From Roseibium album (GTDB lineage: Bacteria > Pseudomonadota > Alphaproteobacteria > Rhizobiales > Stappiaceae), in contig NZ_CXWE01000012.1 in the NCBI RefSeq assembly GCF_001404515.1, forward strand, positions 62,001-126,000: 64,000 nucleotides of DNA, read 5' to 3'. Made by a program: the position numbers and the translations under genes. This document shows positions 33,447 through 41,912 of this stretch, piece by piece. How positions within the stretch are numbered: the first letter of the stretch is position 1; the number at the start of each line of letters is the position of its first letter. The notes under the pieces are model-generated. The model saw nothing but the letters and a program-made list of their open reading frames with translations. It ran no database searches and was not told where the DNA came from.

Positions 33447-34208
33447 ATGACAGAATTCATCTCAATGCTGGAAAACGGCGATTGGCTTGCCGGGTCAAGC
33501 GGGCCGAGATATCTGCTGCTGCGTCGGCGCATTCTTCAGGCGATTGACGATGGTGTGCTGAAAGAAAATGAGCCACTTCCATCCGAGCGTGAAATTGCAG
33601 CTATCACCGAACTTTCCCGCGTCACAGTTCGTAAGGCCGTCGCAGGCCTCGTCGAAGATCAGGTCGTCGTTCAAAAACGGGGGAGCGGTTCTTTCGTTGC
33701 GCCAAAAGTGCAGAAGGTTGAACAGCGTCTCTCCAGTCTGACGTCGTTCAGCGAGGATATGGCGAGAAGGGGAATGGAGGCGAGCAGCGAATGGCTGCGG
33801 CGAGGGCTCTTTCCCGCATCGCCGGAAGAAATCTTTACGCTCGGATTGACGTCCGGTCAGCGCGTTGCGCGCGTCGACCGATTGCGCAAAGCGGACATGA
33901 CGCCGATGGCAATCGAGCGTGCGTCCTTGTCGGAGAAGGTATTGCCTCATCCGGAATTGGTTTCAACGTCGCTATATGCCGTTTTGCGAACATCGGGAAT
34001 GCAACCGGTTCGCGCCATACAACGTATTTCGGCGAGAAATCTGGAACACTCGGATGCCGAAATCCTAGGCGTTCCCATTGGGTCCGCCGGGCTCAAGATT
34101 GAGCGCGTCTCCTATCACGCCTCCGGGCAAGTCGTTGAGTTTACGCGGTCTGTCTATCGCGGAGACGCTTACGATTTCATCGCCGAACTTCAAATCGCGG
34201 AAAATTAG
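33447..34208 (+). CDS. GntR/HutC-family transcriptional regulator (UTRA domain), NagR-like
   Basis: 253 residues. Winged helix at residues ~20-90: YLLLRRRILQAIDDGVLKEN, LPSEREIAAITELSRVTVRKA. The rest is a UTRA effector-binding domain (RLSSLTSFSEDMARRGM, then DRLRKADMTPMAIERASL, ending FTRSVYRGDAYDFIAEL). Regulators of this type next to nagA usually bind GlcNAc-6-P or GlcN-6-P. It is the first gene of the gntR-SIS-nagA operon, 4 bp before the SIS gene. Confidence 0.88.
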   Translation: MTEFISMLENGDWLAGSSGPRYLLLRRRILQAIDDGVLKENEPLPSEREIAAITELSRVTVRKAVAGLVEDQVVVQKRGSGSFVAPKVQKVEQRLSSLTSFSEDMARRGMEASSEWLRRGLFPASPEEIFTLGLTSGQRVARVDRLRKADMTPMAIERASLSEKVLPHPELVSTSLYAVLRTSGMQPVRAIQRISARNLEHSDAEILGVPIGSAGLKIERVSYHASGQVVEFTRSVYRGDAYDFIAELQIAEN

Positions 34209-34212
34209 GTCC

Positions 34213-35253
34213 ATGTCAGACACCACGTCGCAGATCGATCGGACGCACATGCGCCGGGAGATCGAGGAAATACCGGACGCTGCTCGCCGGCTCCTGAAAG
34301 AAGCCCATCCCAAAATACGCGAGATCGCGTCGAAAGCAGGGTCACCTGTCTTTCTGGCAAGCGTTGCTCGCGGATCCTCCGACCATGCCGCCAGCTTTCT
34401 GAAATACGCTTCGGAGATTTATCTGGGTCTTGCTATGGCATCTCTCGGACCCTCGGTTTCTTCCGTTTATGGTGGCAATGTTCAACTCGCTCAGGCGCTC
34501 GTCATATCAATATCCCAGTCCGGGGCCAGTCCCGACATATTGTCTGTTGTGGAATCGGCCACGAAACAGGGCGCCGTGTCGGTCGGGCTGACCAACACGG
34601 CTGACAGCCCGCTCGCACGCATCTCTTCATCAGCAATTGATATTTGTGCGGGACCTGAAAAGAGCGTTGCCGCTACCAAGACATACGTCAATTCCGTACT
34701 TGCGGGCCTTCTGCTTTTGGCGGAAATCGGCGGTGACAATGAGCTTTTGAAAGCTCTTGCAGAAGTGCCAGATCATTTTGAAAATGCGATCGGCAAGGAC
34801 TGGGACGCGCTGGCGGACCCGATCGAAAAGCGGGGCTCGCTTTATGTGATCGGACGCGGCCCGGGCCTTGCCGTCGCAAATGAAGCGGCGCTCAAATTCA
34901 AGGAAACCTGTCAGATCCACGCAGAAGCTTATTCATCTGCCGAAGTCATGCATGGACCGGTTTCGATTGTCGAAGATGACTACCCGGTTCTGGTGCTCGG
35001 TGTCAGGGATGCCGCAGAGGACGGATTGGCGGAGGCTGCCGACCGCATGGCTACCCAGGGCGGAGTCGTTTTTGCGACAACGGACAAGGTCAAACGTGCA
35101 AACCGTCTTGAGTTCGAGGCAGCGGGCCATCCGTTGACCGACGCAATTACGCAGATTGTTTCATTCTATGCCTTCATAGAATGGTTCGCGCGCGAGCGAG
35201 GGTTCAACCCGGATGTCCCCAAACACCTGAAAAAAGTAACCCAGACCGTATGA
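34213..35253 (+). CDS. SIS-domain aminosugar isomerase/deaminase (GlmS/NagB-II-like)
   Basis: 346 residues, two SIS domains. The first has LASVARGSSDHAASFLKYASE and SISQSGASPDILSVVESA; the second has LYVIGRGPGLAVANEAALKFKE and EAYSSAEVMHGPVSIV, the GlmS-isomerase block. The glutaminase domain of GlmS is missing, as in NagB-II glucosamine-6-P deaminases and AgaS-type proteins. It would turn GlcN-6-P into fructose-6-P. ATG 34213 is right after the GntR stop. It overlaps nagA by 4 bases (ATGA). Confidence 0.86.
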   Translation: MSDTTSQIDRTHMRREIEEIPDAARRLLKEAHPKIREIASKAGSPVFLASVARGSSDHAASFLKYASEIYLGLAMASLGPSVSSVYGGNVQLAQALVISISQSGASPDILSVVESATKQGAVSVGLTNTADSPLARISSSAIDICAGPEKSVAATKTYVNSVLAGLLLLAEIGGDNELLKALAEVPDHFENAIGKDWDALADPIEKRGSLYVIGRGPGLAVANEAALKFKETCQIHAEAYSSAEVMHGPVSIVEDDYPVLVLGVRDAAEDGLAEAADRMATQGGVVFATTDKVKRANRLEFEAAGHPLTDAITQIVSFYAFIEWFARERGFNPDVPKHLKKVTQTV

Positions 35254-36407
35254 CGGACGCCACCGCACATATCTGCCGCGAAGTCTTTGATGGGGAGTCC
35301 CTTCGGCAGGACGCAGCTGTTCTTGTTGCAGATGGCAAAGTTACCGGAATTTGCGGGCGGTCCGAAGTACCGAATGGCTACAAACCCGAAAACGCAGGTG
35401 AGGGTATCCTTTCGGCAGGTTTTGTTGATCTGCAGGTAAACGGCGGCGGCGGCCTAATGCTTGGCGATGCCGAAACGCTCGAAGATATTGAGCAGATCTG
35501 TGCCGCACATTTACCGCTTGGAACAACGGCGCTGACACCCACGCTGATCACGGATACGGCTCAAACGACCCGCAAGGTCGTCGAATTGGCGATCCAGGCA
35601 TGGTCCGCGCGCGTTCCCGGTTTTCACGGCCTGCATCTTGAAGGTCCGCATCTTTTTGCCGGTCGGAAGGGCGCGCACGACGCTGATTTGATCAGACCGA
35701 TGACGGCCGAGGACTTGGAGCTTTACATTTCTGCGGCGCGAACTCTTCCAAGTCTGATGGTTACGATTGCCCCTGAAACGGTCACAGAGAACCAGGTCAA
35801 GGACATGTCGGAAGCCGGCATTCATGTGAGTCTCGGCCATAGCGGCGCTTCCTACAGAGCCTGCAGACAGATCGCGGAAGCGGGGGCAAACTGCGTTACG
35901 CACCTGTTCAATGCCATGAGCCCGTTGCAGCATCGCGAACCGGGACTCGTTGGTGCCGCGCTCGATCTTGGTGACCTGAACGCGGGTCTGATTGCTGATG
36001 GTGTGCATGTTGACCCTGTGGCAATCAAGGTGGCACTGAAATCCAAGACAGGACCAGGCCGGTTGTTTCTGGTGACCGACGCAATGTCGCAAACAGGAAC
36101 GGATGTCACATCCTTCACGCTCGGCGGGCGTGAGATTTTCCGGCGAAACGGAACACTGACACTTGCCGACGGCACGCTCGCCGGCGCTGATATAGACATG
36201 CCTGCATCGGTTCGTTTCCTGGTTGAACAAGTCGGGCTTGATCCGCAGACGGCCCTGAAGATGGCCACGAGCATTCCAGCGGACGTCATCGGTCAGCCTT
36301 TGGGCAGGTTGCAGGAAGGCAAGGCGGCTGATCTTGTCCTTCTGGGTAAGGACTTCTCGGTTGAACGGGTCTGGCTTGCAGGCAAAGCTCTTGAAATGCC
36401 GTCCTGA
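35250..36407 (+). CDS. nagA: N-acetylglucosamine-6-phosphate deacetylase
   Basis: 385 residues. Amidohydrolase fold: SAGFVDLQVNGGGG, metal Glu in LHLEGPHLFAGRKGAHD, metal His in SLGHSGASY and THLFNAMSPLQHREPG, catalytic Asp in LVTDAMSQTG. It removes the acetyl group of GlcNAc-6-P. Together with MurQ, the ROK kinase and the SIS enzyme it would carry MurNAc/GlcNAc from cell-wall turnover into fructose-6-P. No dedicated transporter is encoded nearby. Convergent with the FAD-GcvT gene, 55 bp away. Confidence 0.92.
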   Translation: MTDATAHICREVFDGESLRQDAAVLVADGKVTGICGRSEVPNGYKPENAGEGILSAGFVDLQVNGGGGLMLGDAETLEDIEQICAAHLPLGTTALTPTLITDTAQTTRKVVELAIQAWSARVPGFHGLHLEGPHLFAGRKGAHDADLIRPMTAEDLELYISAARTLPSLMVTIAPETVTENQVKDMSEAGIHVSLGHSGASYRACRQIAEAGANCVTHLFNAMSPLQHREPGLVGAALDLGDLNAGLIADGVHVDPVAIKVALKSKTGPGRLFLVTDAMSQTGTDVTSFTLGGREIFRRNGTLTLADGTLAGADIDMPASVRFLVEQVGLDPQTALKMATSIPADVIGQPLGRLQEGKAADLVLLGKDFSVERVWLAGKALEMPS

Positions 36408-36462
36408 AGCGGTATCCGCAAAGCTGAGAAATCAAGTTCCAATGAGCGGACGATGATCCGTT

Positions 36463-38898
36463 TCAGCCTCGCATGCGCATATGGTCCGGATCATAGGGCG
36501 ATGGCTGTATGACAGTGGCCTCTATTGGGTCGCCGCACAAATCGAGCTGCATGGTCGTCCCCGGCGTCGAGAGTTCCGGCTCGACAAAGGCATAGGCGAG
36601 GTTCAGACCGACCCTGTGCCCCCAGTCCCCGGACGTGACGGTGCCAACCACGGTATTGTCCAGCATGAGTGAGGCACCTCCGTGAGCAGGAGCGTGTGCG
36701 GTGTCCAGTTTCAGTGTCACCATTTTCCTGACAGGACCTCTGTTGATCAGGTCCTGCAAGGCGGCTTTTCCAACAAAGTCGCTCTTGGACATTTTCACGA
36801 ACCGGTCCAACCCGGTTTCGTAGGGATCGAACTCAGTCAGCAGGTCCGCCTTCCAGTGGAAAAAACCCTTTTCCATGCGCATGGCCTCTACGGCACGCGC
36901 GCCGAACAGCGACAACCCGAAAGGTTCTCCTGCTTTTCGAACCGCAAGATAAGCTGCGTAGAGCGATGAATTTGGAACATGAATTTCATACGCAAGCTCG
37001 CCAGAAAAACTCACAGCCATGACGGTTGCAGGTGAATAGCCGATAAAACACTCGCGAACGCTCAGCCAGGGAAAAGCGTGGTTCGACCAGTCGCCCCTTG
37101 CACAGGCCGACAGGACCTTGCGGGCGTTCGGTCCGGCAAGAACCAGGATTGTCTGTTCGTTGGTGAGGCTCCTGACCTGAACGTCTTCGTCTTTGCGAAG
37201 ATGCTGGGTCAGCCAGTCCATATCATGAAATTCGCTCGCCGCTGCCGACCCGTACCAGATACGCGCTTGCCCTCTGTCGGATTGCGGTAAATTGGCGATT
37301 GTCGCTTCGCTTTTTATCCTGCCCTGGTGATTGAGCAGGTAGGCAAGGCCGACGCGGCCCTCTCGTTTGGAAACGGTCCCGCAAACCAACCGGTCAAGAA
37401 ATGCATGCCGGTCAGCACCGGTGATTTCGAAACGGTTGAATCCGTTTACCTCGCAAAGACCGACATTGTTCCGAACGTTTTCGACTTCCCGTCCAACCAC
37501 TTCGAACGCCTCATCGAAATTGAAGGTCAGGGACGGATGAAAATCGGCGCGCGGTTTTATGTAGTCGACGCGCTCCCAGCCATTGACGACGGTAAATTCC
37601 GCTCCCTCAGCTGCCATAACGGGAGTAAGCGGCGTTGTCTTGGCGGGCCGGCCGGCCGGTCTGTGTTCGTGTGGAAAGTGAAAGCGAAATTCGTTCTGGT
37701 AGTCTTCGATTGCCTTTAGCGATGTAAGTTCGACATTGGTGTGGCCGGTAAACCTGCGCGGGTCCAGGCACCACGTGTCGTAGCAGGCCTCGCCGTGGAC
37801 GATCTGTTGCGCAAGCAGCCAGCCGTGACCGCCCCCCTCTCCAAGACCGGCGCGCAATCCAATGATGCAAAAGGCGTTTCGTTTGCCCGGTATCTGGCCA
37901 ACGAGCGGCGCGCCGTCGATCGTATATGTGATCGGACCGTTTATAACTGAGCGTATACCGGTTTCCAAAAGTGCCGGCATGCGGTCGAACGCGCCTTGCA
38001 GAACGTCTGTTATGCGATCCAGGTCATCCGGACACAGGGCATTGACAAAATTCGGATCGATGCCGTCCATCCCCCACGTTTTGCATCCCTGTTCATAAAA
38101 TCCGATCAGCAGTCCATTCTTTTCCTGCCGGCAGTAATAGTCGCTGATCGGGCATCGGAGCAGTGGCATCCGGTGACCTGCCTGAACGATCTCCGCAATG
38201 TCTTCCGTGAGGAAATACTGATGCTCCATGGACGCGACGGGATGGTGCACATCCATCATCGCTCCGACTTCGTTGACCCTGTACCCACCTGCATTGACGA
38301 CGATGTCGCAATCAATGTTTCCATGTTCCGTGTGAACGGTCCAGGTGTCGTCCCGATGCTGGGTCAATTCCGTGACGGGAGTGTTCCGGTAGATCTGCGC
38401 GCCGGCCTTTCGGGCATGGTAGGCAAGGGCCTGACACAACTGAGCTGGATCAATGTCACCGTCAAGCGGGTCCCACAATCCACCCAACAGATTGCTGGTT
38501 GATACCAGGGGATGACGGCGTGCGCATTCCTCAGCATCAATCACTTCAAATTCGACATCCATCCCCCGGGCCATGGAGGCAAAATGACGGTAGCCCTGCA
38601 TTTGCGCATCCGTGTTGGCAAGCCGTATCCCACCATCACCGTGATGATAGTTGATGGGATATTCCGGATCTTCCGCGAGTCCCTTGTAGAGCCGGATGGA
38701 GTGGGTTTTCAGTCCCACCATCGTCTGGTTCATGCCGAAATTGGTTACCTGGGCGGCAGAATGCCAGGTTGTTCCGCTCGTGAGCTCATTGCGTTCGACC
38801 AGAACAACATCGCTCCAGCCTTCGCGTGTCAGATGGAAGAGTGTTGAACAACCGGCGATGCCGCCTCCGATGACGACAACCTTGGTACGCGATTTCAT
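36463..38898 (-). CDS. Dimethylglycine/sarcosine dehydrogenase-like protein (FAD-DAO plus GcvT domains)
   Basis: 811 residues. Residues 1-~370: DAO-type flavoprotein with VVVIGGGIAGCSTLFHLT, ERNELTSGTTWHSAAQ (the His that anchors FAD in this family) and PGKRNAFCIIGLRAGLGEGG. Residues ~430-811: GcvT/aminomethyltransferase domain that binds folate (FNRFEITGADRHAFLDRL, LFGARAVEAMRMEKGFFHW). Such fusions oxidatively demethylate dimethylglycine, sarcosine or related N-methyl amines and pass the C1 unit to tetrahydrofolate. ATG 38898 is preferred; a start 7 codons upstream is possible. Divergent from the MttB-family gene. Confidence 0.87.
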   Translation of the reverse strand: MKSRTKVVVIGGGIAGCSTLFHLTREGWSDVVLVERNELTSGTTWHSAAQVTNFGMNQTMVGLKTHSIRLYKGLAEDPEYPINYHHGDGGIRLANTDAQMQGYRHFASMARGMDVEFEVIDAEECARRHPLVSTSNLLGGLWDPLDGDIDPAQLCQALAYHARKAGAQIYRNTPVTELTQHRDDTWTVHTEHGNIDCDIVVNAGGYRVNEVGAMMDVHHPVASMEHQYFLTEDIAEIVQAGHRMPLLRCPISDYYCRQEKNGLLIGFYEQGCKTWGMDGIDPNFVNALCPDDLDRITDVLQGAFDRMPALLETGIRSVINGPITYTIDGAPLVGQIPGKRNAFCIIGLRAGLGEGGGHGWLLAQQIVHGEACYDTWCLDPRRFTGHTNVELTSLKAIEDYQNEFRFHFPHEHRPAGRPAKTTPLTPVMAAEGAEFTVVNGWERVDYIKPRADFHPSLTFNFDEAFEVVGREVENVRNNVGLCEVNGFNRFEITGADRHAFLDRLVCGTVSKREGRVGLAYLLNHQGRIKSEATIANLPQSDRGQARIWYGSAAASEFHDMDWLTQHLRKDEDVQVRSLTNEQTILVLAGPNARKVLSACARGDWSNHAFPWLSVRECFIGYSPATVMAVSFSGELAYEIHVPNSSLYAAYLAVRKAGEPFGLSLFGARAVEAMRMEKGFFHWKADLLTEFDPYETGLDRFVKMSKSDFVGKAALQDLINRGPVRKMVTLKLDTAHAPAHGGASLMLDNTVVGTVTSGDWGHRVGLNLAYAFVEPELSTPGTTMQLDLCGDPIEATVIQPSPYDPDHMRMRG

Positions 38899-39009
38899 GA
38901 AGTGAGACTCCGGATCCACAATATACCGGCATAGAGCCCAAGATGACTGCTTGTCACAACACGGTTTGAGATAAATTAGAAAAAATCAAATCATTGAACC
39001 TAAAAAACA

Positions 39010-39025
39010 GAATTAAGTCTAATTC
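39010..39025. promoter_or_regulatory. Inverted repeat in the FAD-GcvT / mttB-like divergent gap
   Basis: GAATTA (39010-39015), AGTC, TAATTC (39020-39025): a perfect 6-bp palindrome with 4-bp centre, midway between the two divergent genes in an AT-rich stretch. It could be the operator of the LysR-type or another regulator. Confidence 0.35.
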
Positions 39026-39085
39026 GGTTGCAAGTCGCCAACGATCTCAATGATATCCATGTCAACTCAACCTGGAGGACTGGAT

Positions 39086-40603
39086 ATGGCAAAAGGCCGG
39101 GTAAAACGGGGAGGGCGCAAGGAACGATTGGCAATGCGCGCTGCCAAGCCCCTGGTTGATCCGTGTCCACCCGGCCAGACCGGTGGGCAGTACAAACCGC
39201 TTCAGGAAGGAGAACTCCGGCAGATTTATGAAACTGCACTCGAACTGCTTGAAAGACTGGGGCTTGGTGAAATCCCGGATCGTCTCAAAGGCGATCTCCT
39301 GGCCGCCGGTGCAACGGAATGTCTGGAAAGTCGCCTGAGTTTTCCGAAGGAACTTGTCGAAGAGGCAATCTCTCAAGCTGCCAAGACCTTTACGTTTCAC
39401 GGTCGCGATGAGACCCGTTCGATCGTTGTCGGCGGAAATAGAGTATATTTCGGTACCGGTGGAGCCGCCGTTCAGACGCTTGACATGCAAAGCGGTGTGT
39501 ATCGCCCTTCCACGCTTGAAGACCTGCATGATTTCACGAGGGTTCAGGATGTTTTGCAGAATGTCAGCTGGTTTACACGGTGCTGCGTTGCAACGGATGT
39601 AGCCGACAACTACGACCTCGACGTCAACACGGTTTATGCTCTTCTCAAGAACACGACAAAGCCGGTCGCCACGTCCTTCACGATTCCCGAGCACGTGGCG
39701 CCAATCGTTGAAATGCTGGATATCGCTGCCGGTGGTCCGGGAAAATTCGCCGAGCGGCCGTTCCTCAAAGCGCATATCAGTCCGGTGATTTCACCGTTGC
39801 GCTATGGTGAGGACGCCGTTGGCGTGGTTTACGAATGCATCAGGCACAACATTCCAATGTCATGCATTACGGCCGCTCAGGCGGGCGCAACCGCGCCAGC
39901 CACTCTTGCCGGGTTTCTCGCACAGTCGCTGGCGGAAACCCTGGCAAGTCTTGTGATGGTGCACGCGATTCAGCCCGGTTTTCCGATGATTTTCTCAAAC
40001 TGGCCGCTGGTCATCGATCTCCGGACCGGGGCGTTTTCCGGCGGCGGCGGAGAAACGGCCGTCCTCAATGCGGCTTCCGCGCAACTGACCAACTGGTTGG
40101 GTCTGCCATCCGGCGTTGCATCGTCAATGACCGATGCCAAGGCCATCGATGCGCAAGCCGGTGTTGAAAAGGGCATTACCAGCCTGGCGGCGGCCCTGGC
40201 GGGTGGAAATCTGATCTATGAAAGTTCGGGCATGACTGCGTCATTGCTCGGCGCCAGCTTCGAGGCATTTGTTCTCGATGATGAAATGCACTCGCTGACC
40301 TATCGGGCGTTGCGCGGAATTGAGGTGTCACCCGAGACCCTGGCATTTGAGGCCATTCGTGATGCCGTGCTGGGAGAAGGACACTTTCTGGGTGGGCAGA
40401 ATACCTATCAAGCTATGGAGCGGGACTATTTTTATCCGTCACTTGCCGACAGGGACGAACCGAGGACCTGGGCCCGGAACGGAGCACAGGATGCGTGGAA
40501 CCGCGCACGCCAGCGCGCCGCAGATATTCTCAAAGACCACCATCCAACCTACCTGACACCAAAGCAAGACGAGCAAATACGAGCCCGGTTCAAGATTTTG
40601 TAA
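39086..40603 (+). CDS. MttB-family (trimethylamine methyltransferase superfamily) protein, non-pyrrolysine
   Basis: 505 residues, uninterrupted: there is no in-frame TAG, so it belongs to the non-pyrrolysine branch typified by glycine betaine methyltransferase MtgB. Family features include LERLGLGEIPD near the N-terminus, FHGRDETRSIVVGGNRVYFG, and GFPMIFSNWPLVIDLRTGAFSGGGGE, read in two parts. Members transfer a methyl group from quaternary or tertiary amines to a corrinoid protein. A GGAGGA site stands 6 bases before ATG 39086, which fixes the start. No corrinoid-binding protein gene is seen nearby. Divergent neighbour is a demethylating FAD-GcvT protein. Confidence 0.87.
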   Translation: MAKGRVKRGGRKERLAMRAAKPLVDPCPPGQTGGQYKPLQEGELRQIYETALELLERLGLGEIPDRLKGDLLAAGATECLESRLSFPKELVEEAISQAAKTFTFHGRDETRSIVVGGNRVYFGTGGAAVQTLDMQSGVYRPSTLEDLHDFTRVQDVLQNVSWFTRCCVATDVADNYDLDVNTVYALLKNTTKPVATSFTIPEHVAPIVEMLDIAAGGPGKFAERPFLKAHISPVISPLRYGEDAVGVVYECIRHNIPMSCITAAQAGATAPATLAGFLAQSLAETLASLVMVHAIQPGFPMIFSNWPLVIDLRTGAFSGGGGETAVLNAASAQLTNWLGLPSGVASSMTDAKAIDAQAGVEKGITSLAAALAGGNLIYESSGMTASLLGASFEAFVLDDEMHSLTYRALRGIEVSPETLAFEAIRDAVLGEGHFLGGQNTYQAMERDYFYPSLADRDEPRTWARNGAQDAWNRARQRAADILKDHHPTYLTPKQDEQIRARFKIL

Positions 40604-40644
40604 ATGGCAATCGGAATACCAGTATTACAAACAAAAACAAATAA

Positions 40645-41619
40645 TTATTCAATAATTTTAAAGTCTTCTTTTAGCCATGGATTTGATCCGTGAAGAGGTT
40701 CGACAACGGCATCCTGGATCAGGGTCCTTATTGCCGTGTCCACAAGATCCAAGACTGATCGTGAGCAGTCTGCATTCGCCAGAATTGCGAGCGTTCGCGC
40801 GAAGCCCTTGCCGGGAAAACGATGCATTTCGACATCGGACTGAAAACGACGGGCTCTTGAAAACAACAGGGGTGTCGTGATGGTCCAGCCCGTGCCGGCT
40901 GCGACCATGGCCAGAAGTGTCTGGTTGTTTCCGCATTCGAACCTGTGTGGAGGTGAAATTTCCATCCTGCGCAACTGGGCTTCGATCTGCCTGGCGATGA
41001 ACAGATTGCCTGAAAACCTTAGGAACGGGAGATTTGCACCGCCACCCACGATCTCTTTCGGTGTCCGTCCCGTGTTTTTTGGAACAACGAGAACAAAGGG
41101 ATCGCGCATCAAGGGCCGGTCAATGAAATCCCGTGTCCTTTCTGTCGGCGATGCCGCGATGCCGATATCCAATTGGCGATTGCGCAACATCTGCACAATC
41201 ATGTGGCTGGAATCCGTGTGATAGAGAAAGTCGCAGTTCGGCATCGTTCCGAAAAGGGAAACGGCAAGCGAGGGAATAATGTCGCTGTCAAAGTCCTCAA
41301 TCGTCCCGAGGCGCAGATACCTTGCTTCCGACATGTTCCCGGCTGCAGCTTCCGCTCTCGCTTTTCGAAGTTCGTGCAGCGCATTGTCGATATTGCGAAG
41401 AAATATCTTGCCTGTTGGTGTCAGGATGAGAGGGCGCCGGGAATGATCGAATAGATCAGCGCGCAGCGCTTCCTCCAGACTGCGAAGATGATGTGAGACG
41501 GTGCTGGCTGACAGGCCGGTTTCGGTGGCAACAGCCTGAAGTGATCCTCTGTGGGCACACAACTGGAACAACTCCAGACCCTTGAGACTCAGATCCCTGA
41601 TATCCGTTTGTTGAAGCAT
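40645..41619 (-). CDS. LysR-family transcriptional regulator
   Basis: 324 residues. N-terminal winged helix: KGLELFQLCAHRGSLQAVATE, STVSHHLRSLEEALRADLFD and HSRRPLILTPTGK. The remainder is a substrate-binding-like sensor domain. The start at 41619 leaves 12 residues before the helix-turn-helix, as usual; an ATG 10 codons upstream is an alternative. It sits between the mttB-like gene and the divergent binding-protein gene and probably controls one or both. Confidence 0.85.
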   Translation of the reverse strand: MLQQTDIRDLSLKGLELFQLCAHRGSLQAVATETGLSASTVSHHLRSLEEALRADLFDHSRRPLILTPTGKIFLRNIDNALHELRKARAEAAAGNMSEARYLRLGTIEDFDSDIIPSLAVSLFGTMPNCDFLYHTDSSHMIVQMLRNRQLDIGIAASPTERTRDFIDRPLMRDPFVLVVPKNTGRTPKEIVGGGANLPFLRFSGNLFIARQIEAQLRRMEISPPHRFECGNNQTLLAMVAAGTGWTITTPLLFSRARRFQSDVEMHRFPGKGFARTLAILANADCSRSVLDLVDTAIRTLIQDAVVEPLHGSNPWLKEDFKIIE

Positions 41620-41912
41620 TGCTGCCCTGCGCCTGTAAAAGTCGATCATGTAATTCTATCTTTTCGAAGTAATAATGCAATTTTTTCACAAAATCGAGTT
41701 GCTCCTGTTTCTGCGGGAAAATGTGTGGAAGCGTAGTCATCGAACAGCGAAATTGCGGACTTTGATCGGCGCGAGCCAGGTGCAAGACAAAGATTGCCCA
41801 AGTGGTTTTGATCGAGTGGTTTTCATTGTCCCGGCTGATCCTTGTCGACATACGCAAGCAAAAACCAACAAGCGGGTACCAACACGGAAAGTCTCAAGAC
41901 GGGAGGAAGCAA

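Noticed and set aside
39086..40603. Possible pyrrolysine-containing MttB
   Set aside because: The frame has no internal TAG codon; the protein is the non-pyrrolysine type.
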